From: Enterococcus villorum
GTDB taxonomy: Bacteria > Bacillota > Bacilli > Lactobacillales > Enterococcaceae
Direction of reading: 5' to 3'
Length of the DNA: 53,518 bases
Assembly: GCF_007990225.1 (NCBI RefSeq)
Contig: NZ_BJWF01000016.1
Span: forward strand, 1 to 53,518
Position 1 is the stretch's first letter, and each line of letters begins with the position of its first letter. Below, piece after piece: positions 44,353 to 53,518 of the stretch. The position numbers and the translations under genes are program-made. The notes beneath the pieces were generated by a model. The model was not told the origin of the DNA. It saw nothing but the letters and a program-made list of their open reading frames with translations, and searched no databases.

Positions 44353-45060
44353 TTAAATGTTCACCATATCTTCTAGGTGATAAAATCCTACCGATTGATC
44401 TTTTAACCAAAGTGTGGCTTTGATTGCGCCATCCGCAAAAATCTGATTGGAAAAGGATTCATGCTTAATAGATAAGACTTCATTGGTTGTAGCAAACAAC
44501 ACTTCATGTTCTCCTGGTATGGAACCAGCCCGTATGCTGTGTACACCAATTTTATCTGTTGTTCGTGGTTGATCTTCCCATTGAAAAACCGGGGTCAGTT
44601 TTCTTGCTTCTTGCAGACTGGCAATTAATGTTTTTGCTGTTCCAGAAGGTGCATCTTTTTTTTGATCGTGGTGTTTTTCAATCAATTCGATTTCCCAATT
44701 TCCCAGTGTTTTTGCTACTTGTTTTACAAGTTTGTTCATCACTAAGATACCTAATGAAAAGTTTGTACCGTATAAGATTGGGATGGTTTGCCCCGCTTCT
44801 TGAATGGTTTGTAATTGTGTTTCACTATAGCCAGTCGTTCCGATAACTATCGGAAGTTGATGCTGAATGCTATAAGAAAGTATCTTCTCTAGATTATTGG
44901 GATGAGAAAAATCAAGGAGCGCTTCTACTTTTTCAGGAAAAGCGACTGTCGCAGCTCTTCTTAATGACGTTTCAAGAAGAACAGCTTCATGCCCATAGTT
45001 ACCAATGATCTCTTGGATTTTTTGCCCCATTTTTCCATTTCCTATCACACCAATTTTCAT
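44353..45060 (-). CDS. dapB: 4-hydroxy-tetrahydrodipicolinate reductase
   Basis: A 235-residue enzyme; start ATG 45060 ([18 protein letters not shown]) preferred over TTG 45063. NAD(P) motif GNGKMG, VIGTTGY, the catalytic [18 protein letters not shown] (His-His and Lys) and [16 protein letters not shown]. Slightly shorter than Gram-negative DapB, as usual for this lineage. Follows dapA by 17 bases. Confidence 0.95.
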   Translation of the reverse strand: MKIGVIGNGKMGQKIQEIIGNYGHEAVLLETSLRRAATVAFPEKVEALLDFSHPNNLEKILSYSIQHQLPIVIGTTGYSETQLQTIQEAGQTIPILYGTNFSLGILVMNKLVKQVAKTLGNWEIELIEKHHDQKKDAPSGTAKTLIASLQEARKLTPVFQWEDQPRTTDKIGVHSIRAGSIPGEHEVLFATTNEVLSIKHESFSNQIFADGAIKATLWLKDQSVGFYHLEDMVNI

Positions 45061-45077
45061 CAACGATCCCGCCCTTT

Positions 45078-45938
45078 CTAATCCAAAATTTGTGCAAGTT
45101 GCGCTCTTTTTTCATCTGCTAAAGGAACAAGCGGCAAACGTAAGGGCCCAGCAGGAAGCCCCATTAAATCCATCGCTGCTTTTACTGGGATCGGGTTTGT
45201 TTCGCTAAATAAAGCATGGATTAATGGTAATGCCTCCAGTTGAAGACGCTGGGCTTTTTTCATTTCTCCTTGCTCAAAAGCTTCTACTAAATCATGGACT
45301 CGTTTAGGTTGGATATTCGCCCAGACACTAATCACACCGATCCCTCCTACACTTAATACAGGTAAAATCGTATCGTCATTGCCACTGTATAGAACAAATG
45401 ATTCTTCTATCAGACGTCCGACTTCCATTACATAAGCAATATCCCCAGAAGCTTCTTTGATACCGATGATTTGTGGGTGTTTTGCTAATTTTTTAAGAAT
45501 AGGGATTGGGATAGTCATTCCTGTTCTTGATGGCACATTATATAAAAGAATAGGTAAAGGTGATTGGTCCGCAATCGCTGTAAAATGAGCCAATAGACCC
45601 GCATCACTCGTTTTATTATAATAAGGCGTGATCACAAGTAATTGATCTGCGCCAAGTGCAGCAAAACGTTTTACTTTTTCGATTGCTTTTTTCGTATTAT
45701 TGGATCCGGCACCTGCAATGACAGGAATTCTTTGATTGACTTTTTTTACCGTAAATCGTAAAATTTCCTCTTCTTCCTCATCTGAAAGAGTAGAGCCTTC
45801 TCCGGTTGTTCCTAGTACTAATAAACCATCTGTTTTTTCTAACAGGTGAAAATCAATCAATTTTCCAAGTCCCTCATAATCAATTTCACCAAATTTATTC
45901 ATTGGTGTAACTAATGCTACGATTGAACCTTTCAACAT
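45078..45938 (-). CDS. dapA: 4-hydroxy-tetrahydrodipicolinate synthase
   Basis: A 286-residue class-I aldolase barrel: GSIVALVTPMNKFGEIDYEG, LGTTGEGSTLSDEE, the Tyr in ILLYNVPSRTG and the Schiff-base Lys in IIGIKEASGD. Condenses pyruvate with aspartate semialdehyde. Three bases after dapF. Confidence 0.95.
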   Translation of the reverse strand: MLKGSIVALVTPMNKFGEIDYEGLGKLIDFHLLEKTDGLLVLGTTGEGSTLSDEEEEEILRFTVKKVNQRIPVIAGAGSNNTKKAIEKVKRFAALGADQLLVITPYYNKTSDAGLLAHFTAIADQSPLPILLYNVPSRTGMTIPIPILKKLAKHPQIIGIKEASGDIAYVMEVGRLIEESFVLYSGNDDTILPVLSVGGIGVISVWANIQPKRVHDLVEAFEQGEMKKAQRLQLEALPLIHALFSETNPIPVKAAMDLMGLPAGPLRLPLVPLADEKRAQLAQILD

Positions 45939-45941
45939 AGC

Positions 45942-46748
45942 TCATCCCTCCAATTCTTTTGACCATTCCACTACAGCTGGTCCCATCATCTGAATTTGTT
46001 GGTCCCCTGTAATCACTAATGCACCTTGTTCCAGATAAACAGTCACTTCATCTTTTGATAAATAACCGTGATCTTTAGCAACTACATAAGCCGCACAGCA
46101 ACCCGTTCCACAAGCAAGTGTCCAACCAACACCGCGTTCATACGTACGAACGAACATTTCTGTTTCACTAATTAGCTGAACAAAATTCACATTTGTTTTT
46201 TCTTTAAACATCGGATGATGACAAATCTTTTCTCCTAAGTCTTTTTTTAATTGCGCCTGTGCATCTTCTACAAAGACAACCGTATGGATGGTTCCCATAA
46301 ATAAACAAGTCAGCTGAACTTCTTCCTCATCAATTATCAATGTTTGATCAACGATCGAATCTGAATTTGTCTGTGCCACTGCTAAGCGTTTGATAGAATA
46401 ATCTGGCGTACCCATTTGAGCCACACAATAAAATGGCTCTTGTTCTAAGATTTCGATAGAAATTGTCCCCGCTAATGTTTGTACATCGAATTGCAAACTT
46501 TTCACGATGTTCTTTTCCCACACATAACGAGCAAAACAGCGAATACCATTGCCACACATCGGTGCACGGCTTCCGTCTTTGTTATAATAGATCATTTCTA
46601 GTGGCTGGGTTTTGACTGCAATCAATCCATCGGTATCAAACTGATCTTTTCCACACCATTTTTCGGCAAATTGGCTATAATCTGTTTCTTCCTCATAATC
46701 CAGTACAATAAAGTTATTGCCACAGCCATTGTATTTATGGATGATCAT
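45942..46748 (-). CDS. dapF: Diaminopimelate epimerase
   Basis: A 268-residue epimerase with both catalytic cysteines: MCGNGIRCFARYVW and LACGTGCCAAYVV, and the N-terminal YNGCGNNFIVLDYE. Converts LL- to meso-diaminopimelate. Its ATG overlaps the lysA stop by four bases, so its translation may depend on ribosomes from the damaged lysA. Confidence 0.94.
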   Translation of the reverse strand: MIIHKYNGCGNNFIVLDYEEETDYSQFAEKWCGKDQFDTDGLIAVKTQPLEMIYYNKDGSRAPMCGNGIRCFARYVWEKNIVKSLQFDVQTLAGTISIEILEQEPFYCVAQMGTPDYSIKRLAVAQTNSDSIVDQTLIIDEEEVQLTCLFMGTIHTVVFVEDAQAQLKKDLGEKICHHPMFKEKTNVNFVQLISETEMFVRTYERGVGWTLACGTGCCAAYVVAKDHGYLSKDEVTVYLEQGALVITGDQQIQMMGPAVVEWSKELEG

Positions 46749-47992
46749 AGAACTTCACCTCTTAACAAATCTGCATATTCTTGTCGACGTACAACTAATC
46801 TAGACGTATCGCCGTTGACAAAAACCACTGCTGGTGTCAAAGCACGATTATAATTGCTACTCATAGAGTATCCATAAGCTCCTGTCGCATAAACGGCTAA
46901 AATATCGCCTGGCTCAGCAGGTGGCAAGAAAGTTTCTTGGATCACAACATCGCCCGATTCACACATTTTTCCAGCTACTGTCACTTTCTCTGTTTTCGCT
47001 GCTGTCAGTTTTGTTGCAAGATCACATCGGTAAGTTGCCTGATATAGTGCGGGACGGATGTTATCAGTCATTCCACCATCAACAAAATAGTATTTTTTAT
47101 GAGGAGTTTGCTTGATAAAGCCTACCGTGTAAAGCGTGGTTCCTGCTTCTCCTACCATACTTCTTCCTGGCTCAATCATTAGTTGCTGAATGGTTACCCC
47201 TTGTTTTTGTAGTGCCTCTTCCGTGTAGCGAACTAATTCTTTCACCGTTTCCTCAATTGGTAAAGGTCGATCACTTTCGGTGTAACGGATCCCAAAACCG
47301 CCTCCGAGATTCAGTGAAAGTTCTTCATCAAACTCTTTTAGATAACCGACTAATTTATCGATTTCAGCTAACCAAGCCGTCATTTCAAAAATTTGCGAAC
47401 CAATATGAGCATGAAATCCTTCCAAAACTAAATGATCACTCGTTTGCACGATTTGAATGGCTTGTTGACAGTTTTCACTTTCGTAAAGCATCCCAAACTT
47501 AGAATCAACATGAGCTGTTACAATATATTCATGCGTGTGCGCTTCGATCCCCACATTTAAACGGATCATCACGTGTAATTTTTTGTCATATTCTTGACTA
47601 AGAATTGACAATAATTCCACTTCCATCCGATTATCTACCACAAAGTGAATTATTCCATTTTCGATAGCATAACGTAGTTCAGCAGGCGTTTTATTGTTTC
47701 CATGAAAGTAGATCGTTTCTACTGGAAATTCGGCTTTCAAAGCAGTGTAGATTTCACCACCACTGACAACATCTAAACCTAATCCATAAGATTGAATCAG
47801 CTTTAACATTGCGACTGTTTGAAATGCTTTTGAAGCATATAATACCTTTGTCTTAAAATGATCGGATTGAAATCCTTCTTTAAATGCCTTTATCGTTTCT
47901 TTCAATTTTTTCTCATCGTACACATAAAGGGGGCTTTGATATTGCTTGACTAATTAACTTGCAGGAATTTCACCGATCATTAACTCTGACAT
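46745..47992 (-). pseudogene. lysA: Diaminopimelate decarboxylase with early nonsense codon
   Basis: The natural start is ATG 47992 behind AGAGGTAATT. The frame reads MSELMIGEIPAS, then TAA (47954-47956), then LVKQYQSPLYVYDE and on through the rest of the enzyme. TAA probably replaces CAA or GAA. Downstream motifs are complete: PLP Lys in VLYASKAF, SGGEIYTA, ESGD, ATGAYGYSM. A 392-residue product could restart at GTG 47923 but lacks the first strand. Known function: decarboxylates meso-DAP to lysine. First gene of the operon, so polarity could affect the others. Nonsense allele, suppression or sequence error remain possible. Confidence 0.82.
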
Positions 47993-48071
47993 TTAGAATT
48001 ACCTCTTTTCAAAAATGATTTTTATCAAAAACAAATAGATTTTTAATAAATATTTTAATTTTATTTGAATA

Positions 48072-48100
48072 ATATTAAACAAAAACTTATAAATTGTCTA
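48072..48100 (-). promoter_or_regulatory. Promoter of the lysine operon
   Basis: -35 TAGACA (48095-48100, five of six), 17-base spacer, -10 TAATAT (48072-48077). The leader before lysA is about 75 bases. I see no lysine riboswitch or T-box in 47993-48153. Confidence 0.5.
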
Positions 48101-48153
48101 CTATATCTTCACTTTTATTAAAAAAATGCTTGTTCATACAAAATATTGCATAA

Positions 48154-48191
48154 ATAAAAAAAGAGAATTTGAGGTTATTCTCAAATTCTCT
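48154..48191 (-). terminator. Terminator after the hemolysin-III family gene
   Basis: Inverted repeat AGAGAATTTGAG / CTCAAATTCTCT with a 6-base loop and seven T on the minus strand. Confidence 0.85.
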
Positions 48192-48236
48192 CATTTTTTA
48201 TAAATTTAATTTTTTCATCAAATGAGGACAAGTTGG

Positions 48237-48884
48237 TTATAAAACATAACCAACATACACAGCTAAAAACATTAAAGATGCACCTAACATGACAAATAGA
48301 TGCCAAATAACATGAGTAAATTTCTTACTTTTCATACTATAAAAAACAGATCCAATAGAATAAGCTAAGCCACCTGCAACCAAAAGTATCAATCCCGTAA
48401 AATTGATATTCTCATAAAGTTTAGGTAAAACAATCACGATCCCCCAGCCCATAACATTATAAATAATCGTTGACACTTTAGAGACTTGGCTGGCCTTGGA
48501 TAATGTCAAACATTTATAAATGATCCCAATAACAGCCGTTGCCCAAATCACACTAAGCAATAAAACACCAGAAAGTCCTTGCACAATCAATAAACAAAAA
48601 GGTGTATAGGTTCCCGCAATCAATAAATAGATTGAGCAATGATCAAATATTTGAAATACTTTTTTTGCTTTCGTAAAAATTAGACTATGAAAGAGCGTAG
48701 AAGTAAAAAAAAGCAAAAACAACGAACTCCCATAAATAATAAAAGCAATATAATCGAGCGTTGAATGTGCTCGTTGCATCAACATATTAAAACAAATAAT
48801 ACTTAATAATGCGGCAATTCCATGAGTGACAGCATTCAACACTTCATTCACAATCTGATACTTCCGACTAAACTCCACTTCCAT
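48237..48884 (-). CDS. Hemolysin III / PAQR-family membrane protein
   Basis: A 215-residue, seven-helix protein; start ATG 48884 after TTGGAGG. Family motifs: EVLNAVTHGIAALLSI near the N-terminus, FTSTLFHSL, IFDHCSIYLLIAGTYTPFCLL and the C-terminal HVIWHLFVMLGA. The conserved His/Asp set matches the putative zinc site of PAQR/YqfA proteins. Physiological role is unclear; the hemolysin name is historical. Monocistronic. Confidence 0.88.
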   Translation of the reverse strand: MEVEFSRKYQIVNEVLNAVTHGIAALLSIICFNMLMQRAHSTLDYIAFIIYGSSLFLLFFTSTLFHSLIFTKAKKVFQIFDHCSIYLLIAGTYTPFCLLIVQGLSGVLLLSVIWATAVIGIIYKCLTLSKASQVSKVSTIIYNVMGWGIVIVLPKLYENINFTGLILLVAGGLAYSIGSVFYSMKSKKFTHVIWHLFVMLGASLMFLAVYVGYVL

Positions 48885-49083
48885 TTTGTATTTCCTCCAA
48901 TCATTGTTGACTAGTTCCACTAATTCCATTATAAACTGTTTATAAGACTTTTACATCTAGTTTTCAAAACTATATTAAAACTTAATGTTTAAAATAGCAA
49001 GTAAAAAACACTACTCCTTCGTACTCTTCATTCTTTTTTGTAATGGATCAACTGATTTCTCTTTTGCTTCCAACAAAAACTAT

Positions 49084-49140
49084 AATAAAAAAAGACTTTT
49101 GATCAAACCCCATTTTAATGAGCTTGTTCAAAAGTCTTTC
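49084..49140 (-). terminator. Terminator of efp
   Basis: AAAGACTTTTGA pairs with TCAAAAGTCTTT; T-run on the minus strand directly after the efp stop. Confidence 0.75.
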
Positions 49141-49149
49141 TTTTAAAAA

Positions 49150-49713
49150 TTATTTAGATGCACGTTTCACGTATGAACCTTCTGCTGTATTAATTTCAAG
49201 TAATTCATCTGTTTCGATGAAGTCAGGAACATTGACTACTAGTCCTGTTTCCATTGTAGCAGGTTTACCAGATCCTGTTACTGTCGCACCTTTAATAGAA
49301 GGTTGAGTTTCCACTACACGTAAGACAACTGTTGTTGGTAATTGGACACCAATCACTTCACTACCAAAGAACTGAATTTTCACTTCCATGTTTTCCAAAA
49401 TGTATTTCATTTCTTCTTCCACTGATTCTACTGGAATTTCATATTGTTCATATGTTTCCAAATCCATAAAGAAAGCTGTATCGTCCATTGTATACAAATA
49501 TTGTACTGGTTTTGTGTCAATATGGGCTTTTTCGAATTTTTCTTCTGGTCTGAAAGTTGTATCGTAAGTAGCACCTGAACGAACGTCTTTTAATTTCATA
49601 CGCATCACTGTATTTCCTTTACCAGGTTTATGGTGGCTTGCGTCTAAAACTTTAATTAATTTACCGTCTTGAACAAATGTCATACCGGCTCTTAAATCAC
49701 TTGCTGAGATCAT
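49150..49713 (-). CDS. efp: Elongation factor P
   Basis: A 187-residue protein with three beta-barrel domains. Domain I contains [18 protein letters not shown], whose loop Lys is the modification site; domain III has the [21 protein letters not shown] signature. It relieves ribosome stalling at polyproline. AAGGAGC precedes ATG. No modifying enzyme is adjacent. Divergent from the cysteine leader. Confidence 0.97.
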   Translation of the reverse strand: MISASDLRAGMTFVQDGKLIKVLDASHHKPGKGNTVMRMKLKDVRSGATYDTTFRPEEKFEKAHIDTKPVQYLYTMDDTAFFMDLETYEQYEIPVESVEEEMKYILENMEVKIQFFGSEVIGVQLPTTVVLRVVETQPSIKGATVTGSGKPATMETGLVVNVPDFIETDELLEINTAEGSYVKRASK

Positions 49714-49809
49714 TATTTTTGCTCCTTCTTATCTTAATCATAATCAACTTTATTGTATCAGACAACCGCTTAGAAAACTAGGAAATTATCTATTTTTAAG
49801 ATTTCATCT

Positions 49810-49838
49810 TTGACTTTCTCTTTTTTTCATGCTATTTT
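49810..49838 (+). promoter_or_regulatory. Promoter of the mccA-mccB leader transcript
   Basis: -35 TTGACT (49810-49815), 17-base spacer, extended -10 TGC TATTTT (49833-49838). Transcription would begin about 12 bases before the leader's ribosome site. Confidence 0.55.
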
Positions 49839-49856
49839 TAATGAAATTATTTTTAG

Positions 49857-50050
49857 GAGGGGTTCCACATGACAAACAGCAAACGAAAACAAATGAATCT
49901 TTGTTGTTGTATGGTGCAAAAAAGCAGCATACGATTTGTCATGTCTATTAATAGCCCCTCATAAATCAGTATTGTTTTTCTCTTCTTTTTCGTACAATAC
50001 TTATTTAATGATTTTTCCAAGGAGCTGATTGAATAGTCAGTTCCTTTTTA
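49857..50050 (+). promoter_or_regulatory. Structured cysteine-responsive attenuator leader (candidate)
   Basis: The leader folds around a small ORF. GAGGGG (49857-49862, its own SD) pairs CCCCTC (49955-49960); ACATGACAAA (49867-49876, with the start codon) pairs perfectly with TTTGTCATGT (49935-49944). Inside are hairpins ACAAA/TTTGT and GTATG-TGC/GCA-CATAC. A pyrimidine-loop hairpin AGTATTG/CAATACT follows, then an intrinsic terminator AAGGAGCTGA/TCAGTTCCTT (50019-50046) with a T-tract directly before the mccA ribosome site. Cys codons occupy the middle of the structure. Confidence 0.7.
49869..49964 (+). CDS. Cys-run leader peptide (31 residues)
   Basis: An ATG behind a strong AGGAGGGG encodes MTNSKRKQMNLCCCMVQKSS and eleven further residues. 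Three consecutive TGT Cys codons lie at 49902-49910. It is followed by a terminator and then the cysteine-forming mccA-mccB genes. The likely job is ribosome stalling on scarce Cys-tRNA. The start codon and SD are inside the predicted stems, so translation itself may be controlled. Confidence 0.65.
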   Translation: MTNSKRKQMNLCCCMVQKSSIRFVMSINSPS

Positions 50051-50074
50051 TTTTATACTTTTTAGGAGGTCATG

Positions 50075-50992
50075 ATGGTTATTACAACGCTCACAGATAT
50101 AATTGGTCATACACCTGTTTTTAAATTTACCAATAAAGATTATCCAATGCCTGAACATTCAGCCATTTACGCGAAATTGGAGTATTTAAATCCTGGTGGT
50201 AGCATCAAAGATCGTTTGGGTTATTATTTGATTAAACACGGGGTGCAAACAGGGAAAATAACAGCAGATACAACAATTATTGAACCAACAGCTGGCAATA
50301 CTGGAATTGGATTAGCCTTAGCTGCTTTAAGCTTTCATCTAAAAACAATTTTTGTAGTTCCAGAACAGTTCAGTTTAGAAAAACAACAAATAATGAAAGC
50401 ATTAGGAGCAACCATTATCCATACACCAAGCGATCTAGGCATAACCGGTGCGATTAAAAAAAGTAAGGAATTAGCAAAAGAAATCAAACACAGTTTTCTA
50501 CCCATGCAGTTTGAAAATCCAGAAAACCCTGCAGCTTATTATCATACATTAGGACCAGAAATCAGTAAGGAACTTGGGACAAAAATTACTAGCTTTGTCG
50601 CTGGTATTGGGAGTGGCGGTACTTTTTCTGGAGTGGCTAGATACTTGAAAGAACAAAATTCTTTGATTCGATTAATTGGAGTCGAACCAGAAGGATCCAT
50701 TTTAAACGGGGGAAAATCCCATAGCCACAAGATTGAAGGAATTGGTGTGGAGTTTGTCCCTCCTTTTCTTTCAGACATTTCAATTGATGGATTTGAAACA
50801 ATTTCAGATCAAGAAGGCTTTGCTTATACAAGACAACTAGCAAAAAATCAAGGTTTATTAGTTGGTAGTTCTAGCGGAGCTGCTTTTGCTGCTGCGTTAC
50901 ACGAAGTCCAACGATTACCTGCAGGAAGTTCAGTAGTGACTATTTTCCCAGACACTGCTGATCGTTACTTATCTAAAGCGATTTATCTCTAA
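50075..50992 (+). CDS. mccA: Cystathionine beta-synthase-type PLP enzyme (MccA / CysK-like)
   Basis: A 305-residue PLP enzyme; start ATG 50075, 5 bases after AGGAGG (ATG 50072 is closer than ideal). Motifs: [14 protein letters not shown] with the PLP Lys, [32 protein letters not shown] and [20 protein letters not shown], where true CysK has PTSGNTG, points to MccA, which joins homocysteine with O-acetylserine to give cystathionine. The mccB gene 64 bases downstream supports this. Cysteine synthase remains an alternative. Confidence 0.85.
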   Translation: MVITTLTDIIGHTPVFKFTNKDYPMPEHSAIYAKLEYLNPGGSIKDRLGYYLIKHGVQTGKITADTTIIEPTAGNTGIGLALAALSFHLKTIFVVPEQFSLEKQQIMKALGATIIHTPSDLGITGAIKKSKELAKEIKHSFLPMQFENPENPAAYYHTLGPEISKELGTKITSFVAGIGSGGTFSGVARYLKEQNSLIRLIGVEPEGSILNGGKSHSHKIEGIGVEFVPPFLSDISIDGFETISDQEGFAYTRQLAKNQGLLVGSSSGAAFAAALHEVQRLPAGSSVVTIFPDTADRYLSKAIYL

Positions 50993-51053
50993 GCCATTCA
51001 CCTGCACTTTACTGTAAAATTTCAATTGAGCTTTTTAAAATTAGGAGGAATAG

Positions 51054-52205
<1,152 letters not shown>

Positions 52206-52362
52206 ACTCTGAAAGAAAAGCAAAAAACATTTCAGATTGCTACACCTTGAAAGAAATAAGTGATAGAATCTAAATGGATGTTACCTATTTGTAGAAATCA
52301 AGTTACTCTTTATTTGATCTCTATAAACAAAATCGATTACCAATAGTGAGGAGCAATAAGAC

Positions 52363-52821
52363 ATGAAAATGAATGTTGAAAGTTTTAACCTTGATCATAC
52401 GAAGGTAAAAGCACCATATATCAGAGTAGCTGATCGAAAGACAGGTGAACACGGAGACGTCATCATTAAATATGATGTCCGTTTTAAACAACCAAATAAA
52501 GAACACATGGATATGCCAAGTTTACATTCTTTAGAACATTTAACTGCAGAATTAATTCGTAATCATGCTGACTATATCGTTGACTGGTCTCCAATGGGTT
52601 GCCAAACTGGTTTTTATCTAACTGTTTTAAACCACGAAAGTTATGAAGATATTTTAGATGTTTTAGAAAAAACAATGAAAGACGTGCTCGAAGCAACAGA
52701 AGTACCTGCAAGTAATGAAAAACAATGTGGCTGGGCTGCAAGTCATACACTAGAAGGTGCTCAAGAATTAGCTCGTGAATTTTTAGAAAAGCGTGATGAA
52801 TGGTCAGAAGTCGAAGCATAA
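52363..52821 (+). CDS. luxS: S-ribosylhomocysteine lyase LuxS
   Basis: A 152-residue LuxS of normal length with metal motif [11 protein letters not shown] (HxxEH), the catalytic Cys in [11 protein letters not shown], and [16 protein letters not shown] (Cys/His ligand). It produces homocysteine and the AI-2 precursor. An extended -10 (TGATAGAAT near 52261-52269) may give it its own promoter. Its product homocysteine feeds mccA-mccB just upstream, so the three form a recycling group. Confidence 0.96.
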   Translation: MKMNVESFNLDHTKVKAPYIRVADRKTGEHGDVIIKYDVRFKQPNKEHMDMPSLHSLEHLTAELIRNHADYIVDWSPMGCQTGFYLTVLNHESYEDILDVLEKTMKDVLEATEVPASNEKQCGWAASHTLEGAQELAREFLEKRDEWSEVEA

Positions 52822-52968
52822 AGGTTGAGTCAATCGTTAAGATAAAGTTCACTGTAGATCATACTTTATATTTATAGTGTTCAAAACTATTCTTTTATGT
52901 TTATCTTTTTGTACTCGAACCTAAAATCGCTAAAAATTATGACTGATAAATAAACATCGTTTTAAACC

Positions 52969-53015
52969 AAGCTCTAAACGAAAACAAGTGATTTTGTTGG
53001 ACGTTTAGAGCTTTT
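52969..53015. terminator. Terminator between luxS and the peroxidase gene
   Basis: Inverted repeat AAGCTCTAAACG / CGTTTAGAGCTT with inner AACAA/TTGTT; short T-run on plus. The preceding 52822-52968 stretch shows nothing else clear. Confidence 0.6.
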
Positions 53016-53041
53016 GGAATTATTAATAAGGAGGGATTTTT

Positions 53042-53512
53042 ATGAACATCTATGATTTCACAGTCACTTTAGAAAATGGAACCACTTATTCATTAGATAA
53101 ATACAAAGGACACCCAATGATTATCGTCAATACTGCCACAAAATGTGGATTAGCGCCACAATTTGAGCAGTTAGAAGAACTTTATGAACGCTATCAATCA
53201 CAAGGTTTAGTTATTCTAGGATTTCCTTCCAATCAATTCAAGCAAGAAGTAGCCACTGCTAGTGATGCGGCTCAGGTTTGTCGAACCACATACGGCGTCA
53301 CCTTTCCAATGCATCAGATAATTGATGTTAACGGGTCTAATGCCGATCCTCTTTTCGAATATTTAAAAAAACAGGCACCGGGTACATTATCAAATGCAAT
53401 CAAATGGAATTTCACTAAATTCTTAGTTGATAAAGATGGAAATGTGGTAGAACGCTTTGCTCCGAAAACGATACCTATAAAAATGATTGACTCGATTGAA
53501 GCTGTACTATAA
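53042..53512 (+). CDS. Glutathione peroxidase-family thiol peroxidase
   Basis: A complete 156-residue protein, ending six bases before the window edge. AAGGAGGG precedes ATG. The active site VNTATKCGLAPQFEQL carries Cys in place of selenocysteine, followed by LGFPSNQFKQE (Gln) and IKWNFTKFLVDKDG (Trp-Asn). Such bacterial enzymes (BsaA/GpxA-like) usually use thioredoxin as reductant and reduce peroxides in the cytoplasm. Confidence 0.93.
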   Translation: MNIYDFTVTLENGTTYSLDKYKGHPMIIVNTATKCGLAPQFEQLEELYERYQSQGLVILGFPSNQFKQEVATASDAAQVCRTTYGVTFPMHQIIDVNGSNADPLFEYLKKQAPGTLSNAIKWNFTKFLVDKDGNVVERFAPKTIPIKMIDSIEAVL

Positions 53513-53518
53513 TTCAAA

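Noticed and set aside
47993-48153. Lysine riboswitch or T-box before lysA
   Set aside because: The leader is only about 75 bases and lacks the conserved cores of either element.

Overview
The window comes from a low-GC Gram-positive coccus of the Lactobacillales, most likely an Enterococcus. This rests on family resemblance, not a search: AT-rich codon use, strong AGGAGG ribosome sites, Mga-like and Rgg-like regulators, a signal-peptide adhesin with SpaA and pilin-type domains, an NADH-peroxidase like the enterococcal enzyme, the relQ-nadK-rluD cluster beside a CYTH protein, CbpA and LuxS. The species cannot be fixed from the sequence. Most genes lie on the minus strand. No rRNA, tRNA, CRISPR array, insertion sequence or prophage was seen.

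Layout. 1-5.4 kb: the 5' part (1209 codons) of a large surface adhesin that runs off the left edge, divergent from an Mga-type regulator broken by a frameshift in a T9 tract. 5.5-9.2 kb: a lipoprotein hydrolase, the nusG-secE-rpmG cluster, c-di-AMP-binding CbpA, and a QueT transporter behind a preQ1-I-like leader. 9.4-14.8 kb: a visibly more AT-rich island with an Rgg-type regulator, two thioredoxin-like proteins (one frameshifted), an ABC ATPase and permease, a small membrane protein, a site-2-protease-like metalloprotease, and a 90-residue precursor with one membrane helix and a short cationic two-cysteine tail. I read this as an undescribed peptide production/immunity system. 15.2-28.3 kb: lipid kinase, recD2, phosphatase, trmL, rlmA (with a candidate small RNA between these two), cutC, mgtE, rluD-nadK-relQ, a CYTH protein, spxH and a DJ-1/PfpI protein.

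28.4-35.8 kb: an aromatic amino-acid operon, transcribed aroF-aroB-aroC-tyrA-aroA-aroK-pheA. Its leader encodes an 18-residue peptide ending in a Tyr/Phe run, followed by two tandem terminators whose arms can re-pair into antiterminators. 36-38.8 kb: a PrsW-type protease and a PerR-boxed NADH peroxidase. 39-48.1 kb: a lysine/diaminopimelate operon by the acetylase route (lysA, dapF, dapA, dapB, dapH, asd, lysC, deacetylase, aminotransferase) carrying two independent lesions: a nonsense codon in lysA and a +1 frameshift in dapH that fuses it in frame to asd. 48.2-53.5 kb: a hemolysin-III family protein, efp, then a reverse-transsulfuration group (mccA, mccB, luxS) preceded by a leader with a 31-codon ORF holding three consecutive Cys codons and an intrinsic terminator, and finally a glutathione peroxidase.

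Together the metabolic genes cover chorismate to Phe/Tyr, aspartate to lysine (apparently decaying) and recycling of homocysteine to cysteine. The two leaders suggest that this lineage uses ribosome-mediated attenuation for aromatic amino acids and for cysteine, where T-boxes or riboswitches might be expected. All family assignments are from motif recognition in the translated sequence; no database search was possible.
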